From an uncultured bacterium (GTDB lineage: Bacteria; Bacillota_I; Bacilli_A; RF39; UBA660): DNA of 64,000 nt. Made by a program: the position numbers and the translations under genes. The first letter of the stretch is position 1. Each line of letters starts with the position of its first letter. The stretch is from positions 1 through 64,000 of the forward strand of contig CAJMOW010000003.1 of assembly GCA_905215145.1 (NCBI GenBank), given 5' to 3'. The notes under the pieces were generated by a model. That model made no database searches. It saw nothing but the letters and a program-made list of their open reading frames with translations, and was not told the DNA's origin. Below, in pieces: positions 34,585-43,015 of this stretch.

Positions 34585-35204
34585 AATTCTGTTATAGTAT
34601 CAAATACCATTTCATCAAAGTGACCTTCCTTAAATGCTTTAATGGATTCCCAAGATTTGGATATAATGAAATCAGCTATATTCTTATTAAGCAGATTACA
34701 TTTATTCTTCTTAGCCCAGTCGATTAACTCTAGTACTTCTTTATGCTTATCTTTACTCCATCCGATATTCTTACCATATCGGAAGAACATTTCATCTTCA
34801 GTAAAGAATCGTTTGGCGAAATTCCGCATATCATATTCTTTACCGTTAATAATACCTATTGGAGGATAAGCATCCCATAATTCTTGACCCAGTTCTCCTG
34901 AGTACTTTCTGTAATTTCTCATGAAATTCTCATTAAAGATTACAGTTTCGGGGTCAAACTTCTGACCCGCTTCAGGGACTTTATACTTCTTAGTAATAAT
35001 TCCCTTAGTTTGAAGACTCAGTAAGATAGTCCTCAATCCAGTTCTAGTAATAGGCAATCCAAGATATTTAGTAAGGAATTCTCCATGACCTTCTTCTGGT
35101 TGCGCTATAAATAATAACTCAATCATTAACAACTCCTCAGCAGTAAGTCTATACTGCTCCATCATTAACAATTGATTGTCCAAAGACGTCTTTAATTTAT
35201 CCAA
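34581..35204 (-). CDS. Winged-helix replication protein, 207 aa
   Basis: The longest frame starts at TTG 35204; an ATG at 35165 would shorten it by 13 residues. LTAEELLMIELLFIA through LGLPITRTGLRTILLSLQ and GIITKKY reads like a winged-helix domain. It overlaps the DnaB-like gene by 4 nt, so it may be a helicase loader or origin-binding protein. That role is inferred from context. Confidence 0.65.
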   Translation of the reverse strand: MDKLKTSLDNQLLMMEQYRLTAEELLMIELLFIAQPEEGHGEFLTKYLGLPITRTGLRTILLSLQTKGIITKKYKVPEAGQKFDPETVIFNENFMRNYRKYSGELGQELWDAYPPIGIINGKEYDMRNFAKRFFTEDEMFFRYGKNIGWSKDKHKEVLELIDWAKKNKCNLLNKNIADFIISKSWESIKAFKEGHFDEMVFDTITEL

Positions 35205-35255
35205 GCTAATGATTAATAAGTTAGTAACTTACCAATCTATTATGCTGCAATAGTG

Positions 35256-35477
35256 TTATTCTGATTTCTCAGTGTCCTCAATTACATAAGCATCCTCAGC
35301 TACTTCAAATGGAGATAAGAAATCCTCAATGAGTTCTTCCTGTCTTTTAGCCATAGCCTTAGAATCATATACTTTACCATTAAAGGTAAATTCTCCCTTC
35401 CTATTTATGCCATTAGTAGCAACAGCATCAAATACAGAAGTAAGAGTAAATAGTTCAACTATACGTTCAACTGTCAT
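35256..35477 (-). CDS. Hypothetical protein, 73 aa
   Basis: ATG start just after a strong promoter (35500-35530). Begins MTVERIVELFTLTSVFDA, with an acidic C-terminus. First gene of the promoter-proximal replication unit that runs toward 27660. Function unknown. Confidence 0.62.
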   Translation of the reverse strand: MTVERIVELFTLTSVFDAVATNGINRKGEFTFNGKVYDSKAMAKRQEELIEDFLSPFEVAEDAYVIEDTEKSE

Positions 35478-35499
35478 TTCAAATTCTCGATATGAGTTA

Positions 35500-35530
35500 C
35501 AAAGATAATCAAATCTATTTATACTACCAA
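35500..35530 (-). promoter_or_regulatory. Bacteroidetes promoter of the replication operon
   Basis: Minus strand TTG, exactly 20 nt, TATCTTTG. It lies 23 nt before the ATG of 35256-35477 and would drive the wHTH, DnaB, ATPase, SSB-like and primase genes. Confidence 0.8.
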
Positions 35531-35536
35531 CTGAAT

Positions 35537-35737
35537 CTACCTAAATTTGAGGCTTCTCATAAGGCTTGGTACATCTAACATCTTATTCCCTATAGAAGCA
35601 GAGACAATGCAAATGCTAGCCTTAGAATGTCTTTCTAATAGGTGTAACAGACCAAATATGTCTACATTCGCAGTAGTATCTGGCAAAGGTAACACAACTT
35701 CTTGGTCTATTACGTCATAATAGTTCACGGTATACAT
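35537..35737 (-). CDS. Hypothetical protein, 66 aa
   Basis: ATG overlaps the SF2 helicase stop by 1 nt. Ends SLMRSLKFR. Contains LLHLLERHSKASICIVSA. Not recognised; coupled to the helicase. Confidence 0.6.
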   Translation of the reverse strand: MYTVNYYDVIDQEVVLPLPDTTANVDIFGLLHLLERHSKASICIVSASIGNKMLDVPSLMRSLKFR

Positions 35738-37011
35738 CAGAATCTAAATATCATTTTAGTTTCTTTGTTCTTCTTAGGAGTAAATTCTCTTCCTTCTAAG
35801 ACATCTAGCAGATTAGAGCTGTCTATGGTTATGAAATCTTTACCACTAGTACTTTTACGAAACCATTCTTCTTCAACAGTTCCTTTAATTACAAAGGTAA
35901 ATACTTCTGCCACTTTGTTCTCCGCCTTCCTAATAACTCTGCCAATTCTTTGCGTCTTAGTAGTAGGACTAGAATCAAATCCAAGAATAACAGCTACAGA
36001 CAATCCCGGAATGTCAGCACCTTCGTCCAACATTTTAGAGGTATTAAGTACTCCCACTTTAGCTTCCTTGAATTCCTCCAAGGTCATACGCCCTTTCTTC
36101 TTAGTTTCCTTACTAGATAACACTTTACCATATCCAATCTTCTCCGCGACCTTAATTGTCTTACTAAACGTAATACATTTCTTGTCTTGACGGTGCTTCA
36201 ATATTAAATCAGTAAGTTCTATCTTCTTAGGATGGTTATATATAAACTGCTTCCTTCCTTGCAGGGCTCTGTTAAACCCCATTGCATGTATTAGAATCTG
36301 TTTATTAATAGCCTTAAATTCGTCAGGCTTATTAGCATAATCAGGACACATTCTCTTAGCTAATTCAATGCGTTTCTGCCATTTAGAAGCACATGCCATA
36401 GCTAAGGTAAAATCATGGTTAAAGAAAGAGAAATGATCGTAAAACTCTCTATTTAATTCTAGATACTTGCTTAGATCATCTACTTCTATTAAGACTTTGT
36501 ACTCCCTATAAGGAGACAACCAGCCTCTGGCAGTAGCTTCACTAACATCTACTCTATCGACTACAGGACAATACTTCTTGATGTAACTGTCTTTACCATC
36601 AAGCCTTTCCATAGTTGCTGTTAAGCCTAGAATTATTTTATACTTAACTACTTCGAACACCTTTCCAAATAAATCGGAGGCATATTTATGACACTCATCA
36701 AGTATTAATAGATCACAATTCCATTCCTTTCTTACTACAGTATTAATGATAAGCACCTGATAAACTTTAGGTACTTTTTGCTCAGCTAAATCTGCTAACC
36801 ATTGTCTTTGCAAAGCATCTGTAGGTACTACTATTATAACACTCTTTCCAGGATTCTTAGCCAAGAATCTCTTCATACACATAATGGCAGTTCTAGTCTT
36901 ACCGAAACCGGTACAATAGACTAGACTTCCACATAATCTGTTATTAACCCATCGTTGAACACCTAAAGCTTGACGTTCACTTCTGGTAATATTTCCAAAT
37001 AAGTCTGCCAT
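35737..37011 (-). CDS. SF2 helicase (XPB/UvsW-like)
   Basis: 424 aa. Motif I YCTGFGKTR (residues 32-40), motif Ia VVPTDAL, motif II LLILDECHK (DECH), motif III GLTATM, motif V-like NTSKMLDEGADIPG and motif VI QRIGRVIRK. The family remodels stalled forks and branched DNA; T4 UvsW is the phage example. Typical conserved gene of crAss-like replication blocks, where it is often labelled SNF2-like. Confidence 0.92.
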   Translation of the reverse strand: MADLFGNITRSERQALGVQRWVNNRLCGSLVYCTGFGKTRTAIMCMKRFLAKNPGKSVIIVVPTDALQRQWLADLAEQKVPKVYQVLIINTVVRKEWNCDLLILDECHKYASDLFGKVFEVVKYKIILGLTATMERLDGKDSYIKKYCPVVDRVDVSEATARGWLSPYREYKVLIEVDDLSKYLELNREFYDHFSFFNHDFTLAMACASKWQKRIELAKRMCPDYANKPDEFKAINKQILIHAMGFNRALQGRKQFIYNHPKKIELTDLILKHRQDKKCITFSKTIKVAEKIGYGKVLSSKETKKKGRMTLEEFKEAKVGVLNTSKMLDEGADIPGLSVAVILGFDSSPTTKTQRIGRVIRKAENKVAEVFTFVIKGTVEEEWFRKSTSGKDFITIDSSNLLDVLEGREFTPKKNKETKMIFRF

Positions 37012-37162
37012 TTGTTATGTAAAGAGCTATTACACCTTAAATTAAATCATCTATCCCTTAAGTCTTGTGATATGACTATAATGAAATTAAATTAAGTAAT
37101 GCATAGCTATTACATAATAATCTGGATTAATAACTGTCAACCAATTACAATTCAGATATAAT

Positions 37163-37990
37163 TTACAGAGTAAATCCTTTAGCATCACATACCATTTTAA
37201 TTTGTTCCTTACGAGTTTCCCATTGAGAGATGTGGAACTTAACTTCTTCAGCCAAAGAATAGAGTATTCTATTTCTGAGAACCTTAAGTTGGTCTGTAGT
37301 TAACTCTGTATATTTCTTACTCTTCAGATTAACCATAGCTCTTAATTGAGTATAATTCAATCCTTTGGGAGTAATATAGATGGGAGCGGTAGGTTTAAGA
37401 CCTAATCTCTCTCTAGCCACTACAAGCTTGTCTCTCAGCTGACCATCAGAGTCTTTCTCTACCAAGTCCTTGCTCTCTTGAGCAGTAAACCAGAGACCTT
37501 GCTTGAGAATGAATGTGAGTGTAATATGTTGCTTGTTGAACTTTCCCAGTCTGTCCAAACAACCTTCACGAACAAGTTCAGTAGGAATATCTTTGAATTC
37601 CTCCGGACAATTATTCATGGTTCCGTCAATCGGATAATCCTTAGGGTCTATAGCATCCTTATTAATGTCTAGGAAAGATACTAGGGCCTCTAAGAATTTA
37701 AATCTAGGCAGATGTTGCTCTTGCTCTAGCCATCTTAAGAATAGCTCAGCATTACAACGCTGCTTCTGGTCATTAATAATGTCCAATAAAACATAACGAC
37801 CAGGATACTCCTTGCTAGTATTGTGAAGCATAGATTCACAATGGGCGTAGAAACTACGAAGTTCTTCCTCAGTACAATCAACCAAACGCTTCTCCTCTTG
37901 TACTAATTCTCCATTAACTTCTTGTTTACGACCCTTCCATACGAAGGAGTTAATATTATTCATAGCAGCTGCCAATTTCTCTTTAAACAT
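37163..37990 (-). CDS. Conserved hypothetical protein, 275 aa
   Basis: ATG start. Charged, largely helical protein (ECTEEELRSFYAHCES-like region; AQESKDLVEKDSDGQLRD). No catalytic motif seen. Followed by a 151-nt AT-rich gap with only weak inverted repeats. Confidence 0.65.
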   Translation of the reverse strand: MFKEKLAAAMNNINSFVWKGRKQEVNGELVQEEKRLVDCTEEELRSFYAHCESMLHNTSKEYPGRYVLLDIINDQKQRCNAELFLRWLEQEQHLPRFKFLEALVSFLDINKDAIDPKDYPIDGTMNNCPEEFKDIPTELVREGCLDRLGKFNKQHITLTFILKQGLWFTAQESKDLVEKDSDGQLRDKLVVARERLGLKPTAPIYITPKGLNYTQLRAMVNLKSKKYTELTTDQLKVLRNRILYSLAEEVKFHISQWETRKEQIKMVCDAKGFTL

Positions 37991-38048
37991 ACAGATATAT
38001 CATATTAATTTGATGTAATGGTCTAATCTCTTTAATTTAGATAATCTT

Positions 38049-38351
38049 TTACAGTATAATCTCACCTTCTGGTGGCTTCTCGTAAATAAAAGTCTCAAAA
38101 TAAAAGTCAGTATTCTTATAAGGAACTTGAATATTATTCTCAGAATCGTACCAAGTATCCTTACCAGCTACTACTTCCCTATATTTTAAGAATCCGATGT
38201 CCCCAACTACTAGGAATGGACTATCCCAATTGGGACATCGCGTACACGCTTTATATGCACCAGTTTTTAAGTCTTCAAACACATATTGAATATAGCCACC
38301 TACGTTCTCTTGTGCAGCTACAAGCCGCACACGTAAGGTCTCTATTATCAT
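38049..38351 (-). CDS. Hypothetical protein, 100 aa
   Basis: ATG overlaps the upstream stop by 4 nt. Beta-rich, with CTRCPNWDSPFLVVGDIGF. Resembles phage proteins of unknown function that carry a small barrel. Not assigned. Confidence 0.6.
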   Translation of the reverse strand: MIIETLRVRLVAAQENVGGYIQYVFEDLKTGAYKACTRCPNWDSPFLVVGDIGFLKYREVVAGKDTWYDSENNIQVPYKNTDFYFETFIYEKPPEGEIIL

Positions 38352-38569
38352 AGATATCTTGAGCCTACACGCATATCTTCAGGAATGTTATCTTCTTCAA
38401 ATGGAACTGCTTTCCATTCTAGATCGTCTGGATTCCATCCAAATGCTTCTGCATCTGCGTGGGCAATATCTCTACCTCTATCTAGAGCTTCTTGTTGTGT
38501 TTCGAATTCTTCTGTTTCTTGATAGGTAATATTACCCTTCAACCCTGCATAAATGTTGTACTCAGTCAT
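38348..38569 (-). CDS. Hypothetical protein, 73 aa
   Basis: ATG overlaps the next upstream stop by 4 nt. Pattern TQQEALDRGRDIAHADAEAF and DDLEWKAVP is common in small phage proteins with a mixed alpha/beta fold. Function unknown. Confidence 0.6.
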   Translation of the reverse strand: MTEYNIYAGLKGNITYQETEEFETQQEALDRGRDIAHADAEAFGWNPDDLEWKAVPFEEDNIPEDMRVGSRYL

Positions 38570-38760
38570 TCTTCTGATTCGTTAGTGTTAATTTTACCAT
38601 CTTTATAAGTTACGCAACCGTATTTAGCGAAGTCACATACACTCTTCTCAATACCTTTGAAACAGGGATATTTAGCACATTCTTTACAGGTGCGCTCAGG
38701 ATACTTGTATTTAACTCCATCTCTGTCTTTGTCACAGTCTTCGGATTGCTTCTTAGCCAT
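38566..38760 (-). CDS. Cysteine-rich small protein, 64 aa
   Basis: Six cysteines in CKECAKYPCFKG, CDFAKYGC form a likely metal or zinc site (RTCKECAKYPC). Basic N-terminus. Possibly nucleic-acid or protein binding; unassigned. Confidence 0.6.
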   Translation of the reverse strand: MAKKQSEDCDKDRDGVKYKYPERTCKECAKYPCFKGIEKSVCDFAKYGCVTYKDGKINTNESEE

Positions 38761-38790
38761 GCGCCTCTGAGTTAGTTGTGTCTTAGTAAA

Positions 38791-39204
38791 TTACTTGAAT
38801 AATAAGGCCATTATTACTCCTACAGTAACTACTCCTAGACTTGTTGATAAAGTGGTTAATCTTTTATTCTTCTTAGTTATTTTACGTAACTGCTCTTGCT
38901 GTGTTTGAATAGCTGTATCTTGCAACTTAATGTGCATGTTAGCTCTTTCCAGTTGAAGTTTACGTAGACTATCAGCTTTAGCCAAGTTTGCAGTTAGTAA
39001 GGCATAAGAATCTACTTGCTTTATAAGTTCTACCTTTTCAAGTTTTAACTTCTTATGCTCCAGGAATATAAGATTAGTCGACTTTAGCTGTTTAGGAGTT
39101 ATAACTATTAATGAGTCATTTACCAACTTCGGATAGATATTCTGTGAAGAACACCACATCGTTGGCAATAGACTGATTAGTAATATTAATAAACTCCTTC
39201 TCAT
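38791..39204 (-). CDS. Spanin-like membrane protein (outer component)
   Basis: 137 aa. N-terminal signal-like segment (SLLILLISLLPTMWCSSQ), long helical coiled-coil region (KLKLEKVELIKQVDSYALLT), and C-terminal transmembrane helix (GVVTVGVIMALLFK). Overlaps the next upstream gene by 89 nt in another frame, as Rz/Rz1 gene pairs do. Suggests a role in outer-membrane disruption at lysis. Architecture-based inference; no sequence family recognised. Confidence 0.55.
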   Translation of the reverse strand: MRRSLLILLISLLPTMWCSSQNIYPKLVNDSLIVITPKQLKSTNLIFLEHKKLKLEKVELIKQVDSYALLTANLAKADSLRKLQLERANMHIKLQDTAIQTQQEQLRKITKKNKRLTTLSTSLGVVTVGVIMALLFK

Positions 39205-39424
39205 ATGTATACTTTATAGTATCTATTTTACCGTTACTAGTAGCGATAACACTAAGAATACTATCATTAGTATTTGCTAAATCTCTTATTTCCTTATTAA
39301 GCGAATCAATAGTCATTTCATATTTGTTGGTATCTGGCATTACTACAGGATCTTCCTTTAGTAATAAACCAACTACAACTATTATAATGGCTATAGTAGC
39401 TCCTATTATAAATGGTTTACTCAT
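39116..39424 (-). CDS. Spanin-like inner-membrane protein
   Basis: 102 aa. Single N-terminal transmembrane helix (IIGATIAIIIVVVGLLL) then a periplasmic helical region (YEMTIDSLNKEIRDLANTN). This is the i-spanin plan. It lies just upstream of, and overlaps, the candidate outer component. Could instead be an unrelated membrane-anchored coiled coil. Confidence 0.55.
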   Translation of the reverse strand: MSKPFIIGATIAIIIVVVGLLLKEDPVVMPDTNKYEMTIDSLNKEIRDLANTNDSILSVIATSNGKIDTIKYTYEKEFINITNQSIANDVVFFTEYLSEVGK

Positions 39425-39942
39425 TGCAGATAGTAATGATTATACAAATCTACAATATCATTCACTTTCTCTGGTGAGGCTGTGAGCAATGTGTCTAAAC
39501 ATTCTCTTTCCTTGTCATTCAGATTAAGTTCAACTTCTACCATTCGGGAATCTAATTCATATACCTCTTTTGCTGTATTATAACCAGCAATATACTTCCC
39601 TGGGCATTGTTTAAAGAATGCAACTTCTTGATCTAAGAGTGCATTTACCACACCACGATTGATTAAACCTGGATCTGTACTGTAGAAAGCATGTTTGTTT
39701 CCTTTGCGAGCTTTACCTAAGGCAATTGTTTTACCTACTTCCTCGTTAAACTCATCTTCCGGGTTACATATCGCAACCCCTATTGATAGTTTCTTTACAC
39801 CATCACAATGAACTGCATCAGAATCACTATAATCAGTAATAACAGCATCTACTTCTTGTGATACTGCTGCCATAATGAATTTACGTTCAATGTTTGCGTA
39901 ATCAGTAAAGGAATCAATTCTATATTCTACTCTCTCTTTCAT
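39421..39942 (-). CDS. Hypothetical protein, 173 aa
   Basis: ATG start. Contains KKLSIGVAICNPEDEFNEEV, followed by GKTIALGKARKG: a stretch seen in many phage proteins that I cannot name, with a GKxxALGKA helix. C-terminus helical. Possibly nucleic-acid binding. Confidence 0.6.
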   Translation of the reverse strand: MKERVEYRIDSFTDYANIERKFIMAAVSQEVDAVITDYSDSDAVHCDGVKKLSIGVAICNPEDEFNEEVGKTIALGKARKGNKHAFYSTDPGLINRGVVNALLDQEVAFFKQCPGKYIAGYNTAKEVYELDSRMVEVELNLNDKERECLDTLLTASPEKVNDIVDLYNHYYLQ

Positions 39943-40005
39943 AAGATTAACTTTATAAGATAATAAGTCTTATCTCTTTAGATGGTCTAATCTTCTATTT
40001 AGATA

Positions 40006-40647
40006 TTATTTCCTACCTAAACCATTATAGAAGTCAAGTATGGCATTCTCTTTACGAAGCCATGTAGCTTGTTCTCTAGCCATATCAAGAATAGTTCTAC
40101 TAATGGACTCTTCTTCTACTTGTTCTTTAACTAGCATACCAGTATCTTCATCATCTCCGTTTAGCCACTGGAATGTAGCCCAATCTCCTTCTTTCTGAGC
40201 CTGGTCTACAATCTTGTTGATACTCATAGTAGTCTCAATTTCCCTGTCTACCGTAGCAGCAAAAGGCATGATTCTATCTACGATATCTACTTTAATAGGA
40301 GGAACTGGGGGATACTGGAACAAGGCATCATTCTCGGTTAGATATTCAAATATCCACGAATGATGTAGGTACTCTTCTTTAGCTCTACCTCTCCAGTAGA
40401 TGCCAAGTTTAGGAAGTCCTTCTACTTCAAAGTAATTAGCGAATGTCATATACAAAGCATGATTAGCTAGTTCAGCAGACATCTGCTTTACTAACATTTC
40501 AATCATTACCGACGATAAAGGACATTTACGTCTTGTAGTATCAATAACTCTCTCAGTATATTTCATAGTAGGTTCTGCACCCACTGTTTGAACTCCATCA
40601 CTTGTTACTTCTTGTATTGGATTTCCGTCTTTGTCTAGCTTTCTCAC
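40006..40647 (-). CDS. Ferritin-like protein
   Basis: 213 aa with a GTG start (an ATG at 40566 would drop 27 residues but keep the ferritin fold). Strong resemblance to bacterial ferritin: MSAELANHALYMTFANYFEV, RAKEEYLHHSWIFEYL and VKEQVEEE, placing the ferroxidase residues Glu (AELAN, EE), His (LHHS) and Glu (EQVEEE). Ferritins oxidise and store iron in 24-mers. A phage copy could bind iron, protect DNA from oxidative damage or detoxify iron in the host. The extra N-terminal stretch is unlike cellular ferritins. Confidence 0.82.
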   Translation of the reverse strand: MRKLDKDGNPIQEVTSDGVQTVGAEPTMKYTERVIDTTRRKCPLSSVMIEMLVKQMSAELANHALYMTFANYFEVEGLPKLGIYWRGRAKEEYLHHSWIFEYLTENDALFQYPPVPPIKVDIVDRIMPFAATVDREIETTMSINKIVDQAQKEGDWATFQWLNGDDEDTGMLVKEQVEEESISRTILDMAREQATWLRKENAILDFYNGLGRK

Positions 40648-40918
40648 TGTTAAATACTTTAAAGTTATTATTTCGCAAATAATCTAATGGTGCTCCTATC
40701 CAAGTAATGTACTTAGCACAGGTAATCTCTTTATCCATCTTGATGAACTGCGACTCCTTAACTTTTAAAGGTTTATCAGAAGAGAAGAATTTGGTACCTA
40801 CACATTCTGCCCCATCCTTTCTAATAAGATATAATTGCACTTCATATAGAAAGGTGGGATATTCTGTTAGTTTAACGTCCCCAGAATGGTAGATTGTCTG
40901 GGCTGTACGTTTTACCAT
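40598..40918 (-). CDS. Hypothetical protein, 106 aa
   Basis: ATG start, overlaps the next upstream gene by 47 nt and the ferritin gene by 50 nt. Basic C-terminus (EKARQRRKSNTRSNK), possibly nucleic-acid binding. Not recognised. Confidence 0.6.
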   Translation of the reverse strand: MVKRTAQTIYHSGDVKLTEYPTFLYEVQLYLIRKDGAECVGTKFFSSDKPLKVKESQFIKMDKEITCAKYITWIGAPLDYLRNNNFKVFNSEKARQRRKSNTRSNK

Positions 40919-41336
40919 TCCAGGAATACTTTAGTACTTCCGATTTGGGCGTCTTATACTTCCCTAAAATATAAGGAATGTCAGACTGGATACACTTATG
41001 ACTAAACGTAGTCTTAGGTATAGGTTTCTTGGTCTTCGGGTTAAGCTTACCTGTAGTAAAATTACCACCCTTTACATAGACTACCAAAGTTCCAGGTATG
41101 TCTATGATTTTAACCGGCTCAGACCAATTGTAATTAGGAGCAGGAACTCTTCTAAATTTCTTCCACAGCTTACGCTCCTTTGGAGTTTTAGTCCAAACAT
41201 TAGGGTCGCGAGGTTTAACACTAGGCTGTCTCAGATGCTCAGCTACTAGGAAAGCATCATCATTCCAGTCTCTAATTCTAAGTCTCTTAACTCTGTCCTC
41301 TGGACTTTCTTTCTCCTTAAAAGTCTTCTTCTCCAT
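40872..41336 (-). CDS. Basic hypothetical protein, 154 aa
   Basis: Very basic (KKFRRVPAPNYNWSE, LNPKTKKPIPKTTF). Contains a beta stretch (DIPGTLVVYVKGGNFTTG). Could bind nucleic acid. Unassigned. Confidence 0.6.
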   Translation of the reverse strand: MEKKTFKEKESPEDRVKRLRIRDWNDDAFLVAEHLRQPSVKPRDPNVWTKTPKERKLWKKFRRVPAPNYNWSEPVKIIDIPGTLVVYVKGGNFTTGKLNPKTKKPIPKTTFSHKCIQSDIPYILGKYKTPKSEVLKYSWNGKTYSPDNLPFWGR

Positions 41337-41360
41337 TTTACTGATAAGATTAAATGTTAA

Positions 41361-41528
41361 TTACTTCGTATGAATAGTACCACAAGTATTACACTTATAG
41401 ATACCTTTCTCATAATCATACAGCGTGTGATTAGTAAGTCTACCACACCTAGTACAATTCATAACTTTTACAGATTCATATACTCTCCTTGACCTTTTCT
41501 TGGGAGTCACCCCTACAGTTGAAGTCAT
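41361..41528 (-). CDS. Small zinc-ribbon protein, 55 aa
   Basis: ATG at 41528, TAA at 41361. Basic start (TPKKRSRRVYESVKV) and two cysteine pairs, NCTRCGR and KCNTCGT, spaced as in a zinc ribbon. Fills the gap between 41336 and 41531. Likely a nucleic-acid or protein adaptor. Confidence 0.65.
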   Translation of the reverse strand: MTSTVGVTPKKRSRRVYESVKVMNCTRCGRLTNHTLYDYEKGIYKCNTCGTIHTK

Positions 41529-41530
41529 AG

Positions 41531-41803
41531 TTAAATACCTTTAGTCAGTTCTTCTAATCTCTGTATTGCTTCTCTATAATCTGCAATATAAGTTGCCAAA
41601 GACATGGATTCTGGATGTTTCATTTCAACACGATAATTGGCAATAATCTTAAGACATGTAAGCAACGGCACCCCATACGCTGCTATCTTTAATTCTTGCC
41701 GTTCTCCTTCCTTGGATTTGACAGTTCTTAGCACTGACAAATCCCAGAAGTGTGAACTATCACCTACAGATTCCATTCTGAAATCAGCTTCTTCTATTAC
41801 CAT
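41531..41803 (-). CDS. Hypothetical protein, 90 aa
   Basis: ATG at 41803 preferred to the TTG one codon before. Ends with a helical region (IADYREAIQRLEELTKG). Unassigned. Confidence 0.6.
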   Translation of the reverse strand: MVIEEADFRMESVGDSSHFWDLSVLRTVKSKEGERQELKIAAYGVPLLTCLKIIANYRVEMKHPESMSLATYIADYREAIQRLEELTKGI

Positions 41804-41828
41804 CAACTTTGTAATGTTAATTTATAAA

Positions 41829-42044
41829 TTAGTTAATCTCCATTTCCTTGAGTATCTTATGGATTAGCCAAATAAATACAAACGGTGATATGAATGGACA
41901 CAGAGACATAGTATAAAACTCATCACTTAGAGATTCATAAAAGGTATCTGGGTCTTCACAGTGACTATTTATTAAGTAATCAGCCAATGTAGACAATAGG
42001 AAAGATACTCCATACATTACCAATGCTATAATTACGACTGTCAT
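41829..42044 (-). CDS. Small two-pass membrane protein, 71 aa
   Basis: Hydrophobic segments at residues 2-26 (VVIIALVMYGVSFLLSTLAD) and 48-63 (SLCPFISPFVFIWLIHK). Predicted two-helix inner-membrane protein. Its ATG overlaps the upstream stop by 4 nt. Confidence 0.6.
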   Translation of the reverse strand: MTVVIIALVMYGVSFLLSTLADYLINSHCEDPDTFYESLSDEFYTMSLCPFISPFVFIWLIHKILKEMEIN

Positions 42045-42508
42045 TTCTCTCTGTTTAATATATTACAGAGTCTCTGTAAGTCTGCTATAATGGGGACTAA
42101 CGTACCAGCGCCTTTAACAAGGGCTGCTCTCTGGTCGGCTATTCTACTAGCGTATTCTAATTTAACCGCATTAACAGAATCATCATAACCCTTCTTCATA
42201 GAAGCTCTATTAGCTAGAAAGGTCGGAATGGTAATATATAAATGTAATAATGCATCCAGAGTTTTAGTGAGTTCCTTATAAGTCATAGCTTTAGTAACTC
42301 TGTCATATACAAATATATATGTGTCAACTCCATCTGGTATTATATTTACATATTTATCAGTCTCCGTACCCTTTCTCCCTACATGGTCAGAGATTCTTAT
42401 TACAGGCGGAAATCCTTCAATAGTAAAATATTCTGAGGTTCCTACATAATCAGTAGAAGTAAATCCCTTCCTCCTCAGCCATGCTCTTAGCTTGCTCACC
42501 CCTCTCAT
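42041..42508 (-). CDS. Hypothetical protein, 155 aa
   Basis: ATG start, overlapping the upstream gene by 59 nt. Basic N-terminus, beta-rich middle (FPPVIRISDHVGRKG), helical end. Function unknown. Confidence 0.6.
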   Translation of the reverse strand: MRGVSKLRAWLRRKGFTSTDYVGTSEYFTIEGFPPVIRISDHVGRKGTETDKYVNIIPDGVDTYIFVYDRVTKAMTYKELTKTLDALLHLYITIPTFLANRASMKKGYDDSVNAVKLEYASRIADQRAALVKGAGTLVPIIADLQRLCNILNREK

Positions 42509-42731
42509 CTTGTTTATTATTCTTCAATGTCTTCAGAAATACCTGAGCACCAGTTAATGGACAACAATATAACTTACATTCGTTGTGCTCACCTCTAAAG
42601 TAGCAATGTTTACACGAAGTATTAGAATTAACTGGTTCAGCTATTTCAAAGTAACTACCGTCCACCTCAATGATGTCTCCTGTACTTAAAACAGGTGATA
42701 TATAACCATCAACAAATTTAAATGTAATCAT
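42450..42731 (-). CDS. Cysteine-rich protein, 93 aa
   Basis: ATG at 42731 (the TTG at 42758 falls inside the leader's T-run). Cysteines CKHCYFRGEHNECKLYCC suggest a metal site. It directly follows the structured leader 42732-43015, which may control it. Confidence 0.62.
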   Translation of the reverse strand: MITFKFVDGYISPVLSTGDIIEVDGSYFEIAEPVNSNTSCKHCYFRGEHNECKLYCCPLTGAQVFLKTLKNNKQDERGEQAKSMAEEEGIYFY

Positions 42732-43015
42732 AATTAGATTCAAAAAAATAAGGGTCAAACTCAGACAGCTATATAGGTTAGACCTTACCTCTGTTAAAGA
42801 TAAAGCATAATCTAAATAAACTAATCTAAATCTGACCCAATACGGCAGTACAAGTATGCACTACTCGATAAATGCCGCTAATCGGCTAGGTTTCATCGCA
42901 CATAATTGCGATAATAGCAATATTTATTACTAGGTGTACTACATATTAGTAGTGGGAAGGAGACTAAACCCCCCCCCTCATAGCAATTGGCTGGTAAATA
43001 CCATGACCTGCTATG
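42732..43015 (-). ncRNA. Structured leader RNA or ncRNA with terminator-like end
   Basis: 284 nt without a convincing ORF. On the minus strand there is a series of hairpins: CATAGCA/TGCTATG enclosing TGGTA/TACCA; ACTAC/GTAGT; TTGC/GCAA; GCCG/CGGC; GCGGCA/TGCCGT. A run of nine Gs lies at 42969-42977. At the 3' end GGGTCA pairs with TGACCC just before TTATTTTTTT, then the ATG of 42450-42731. This looks like an attenuated leader (riboswitch- or protein-controlled) or a free RNA ending in a terminator. Confidence 0.6.
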
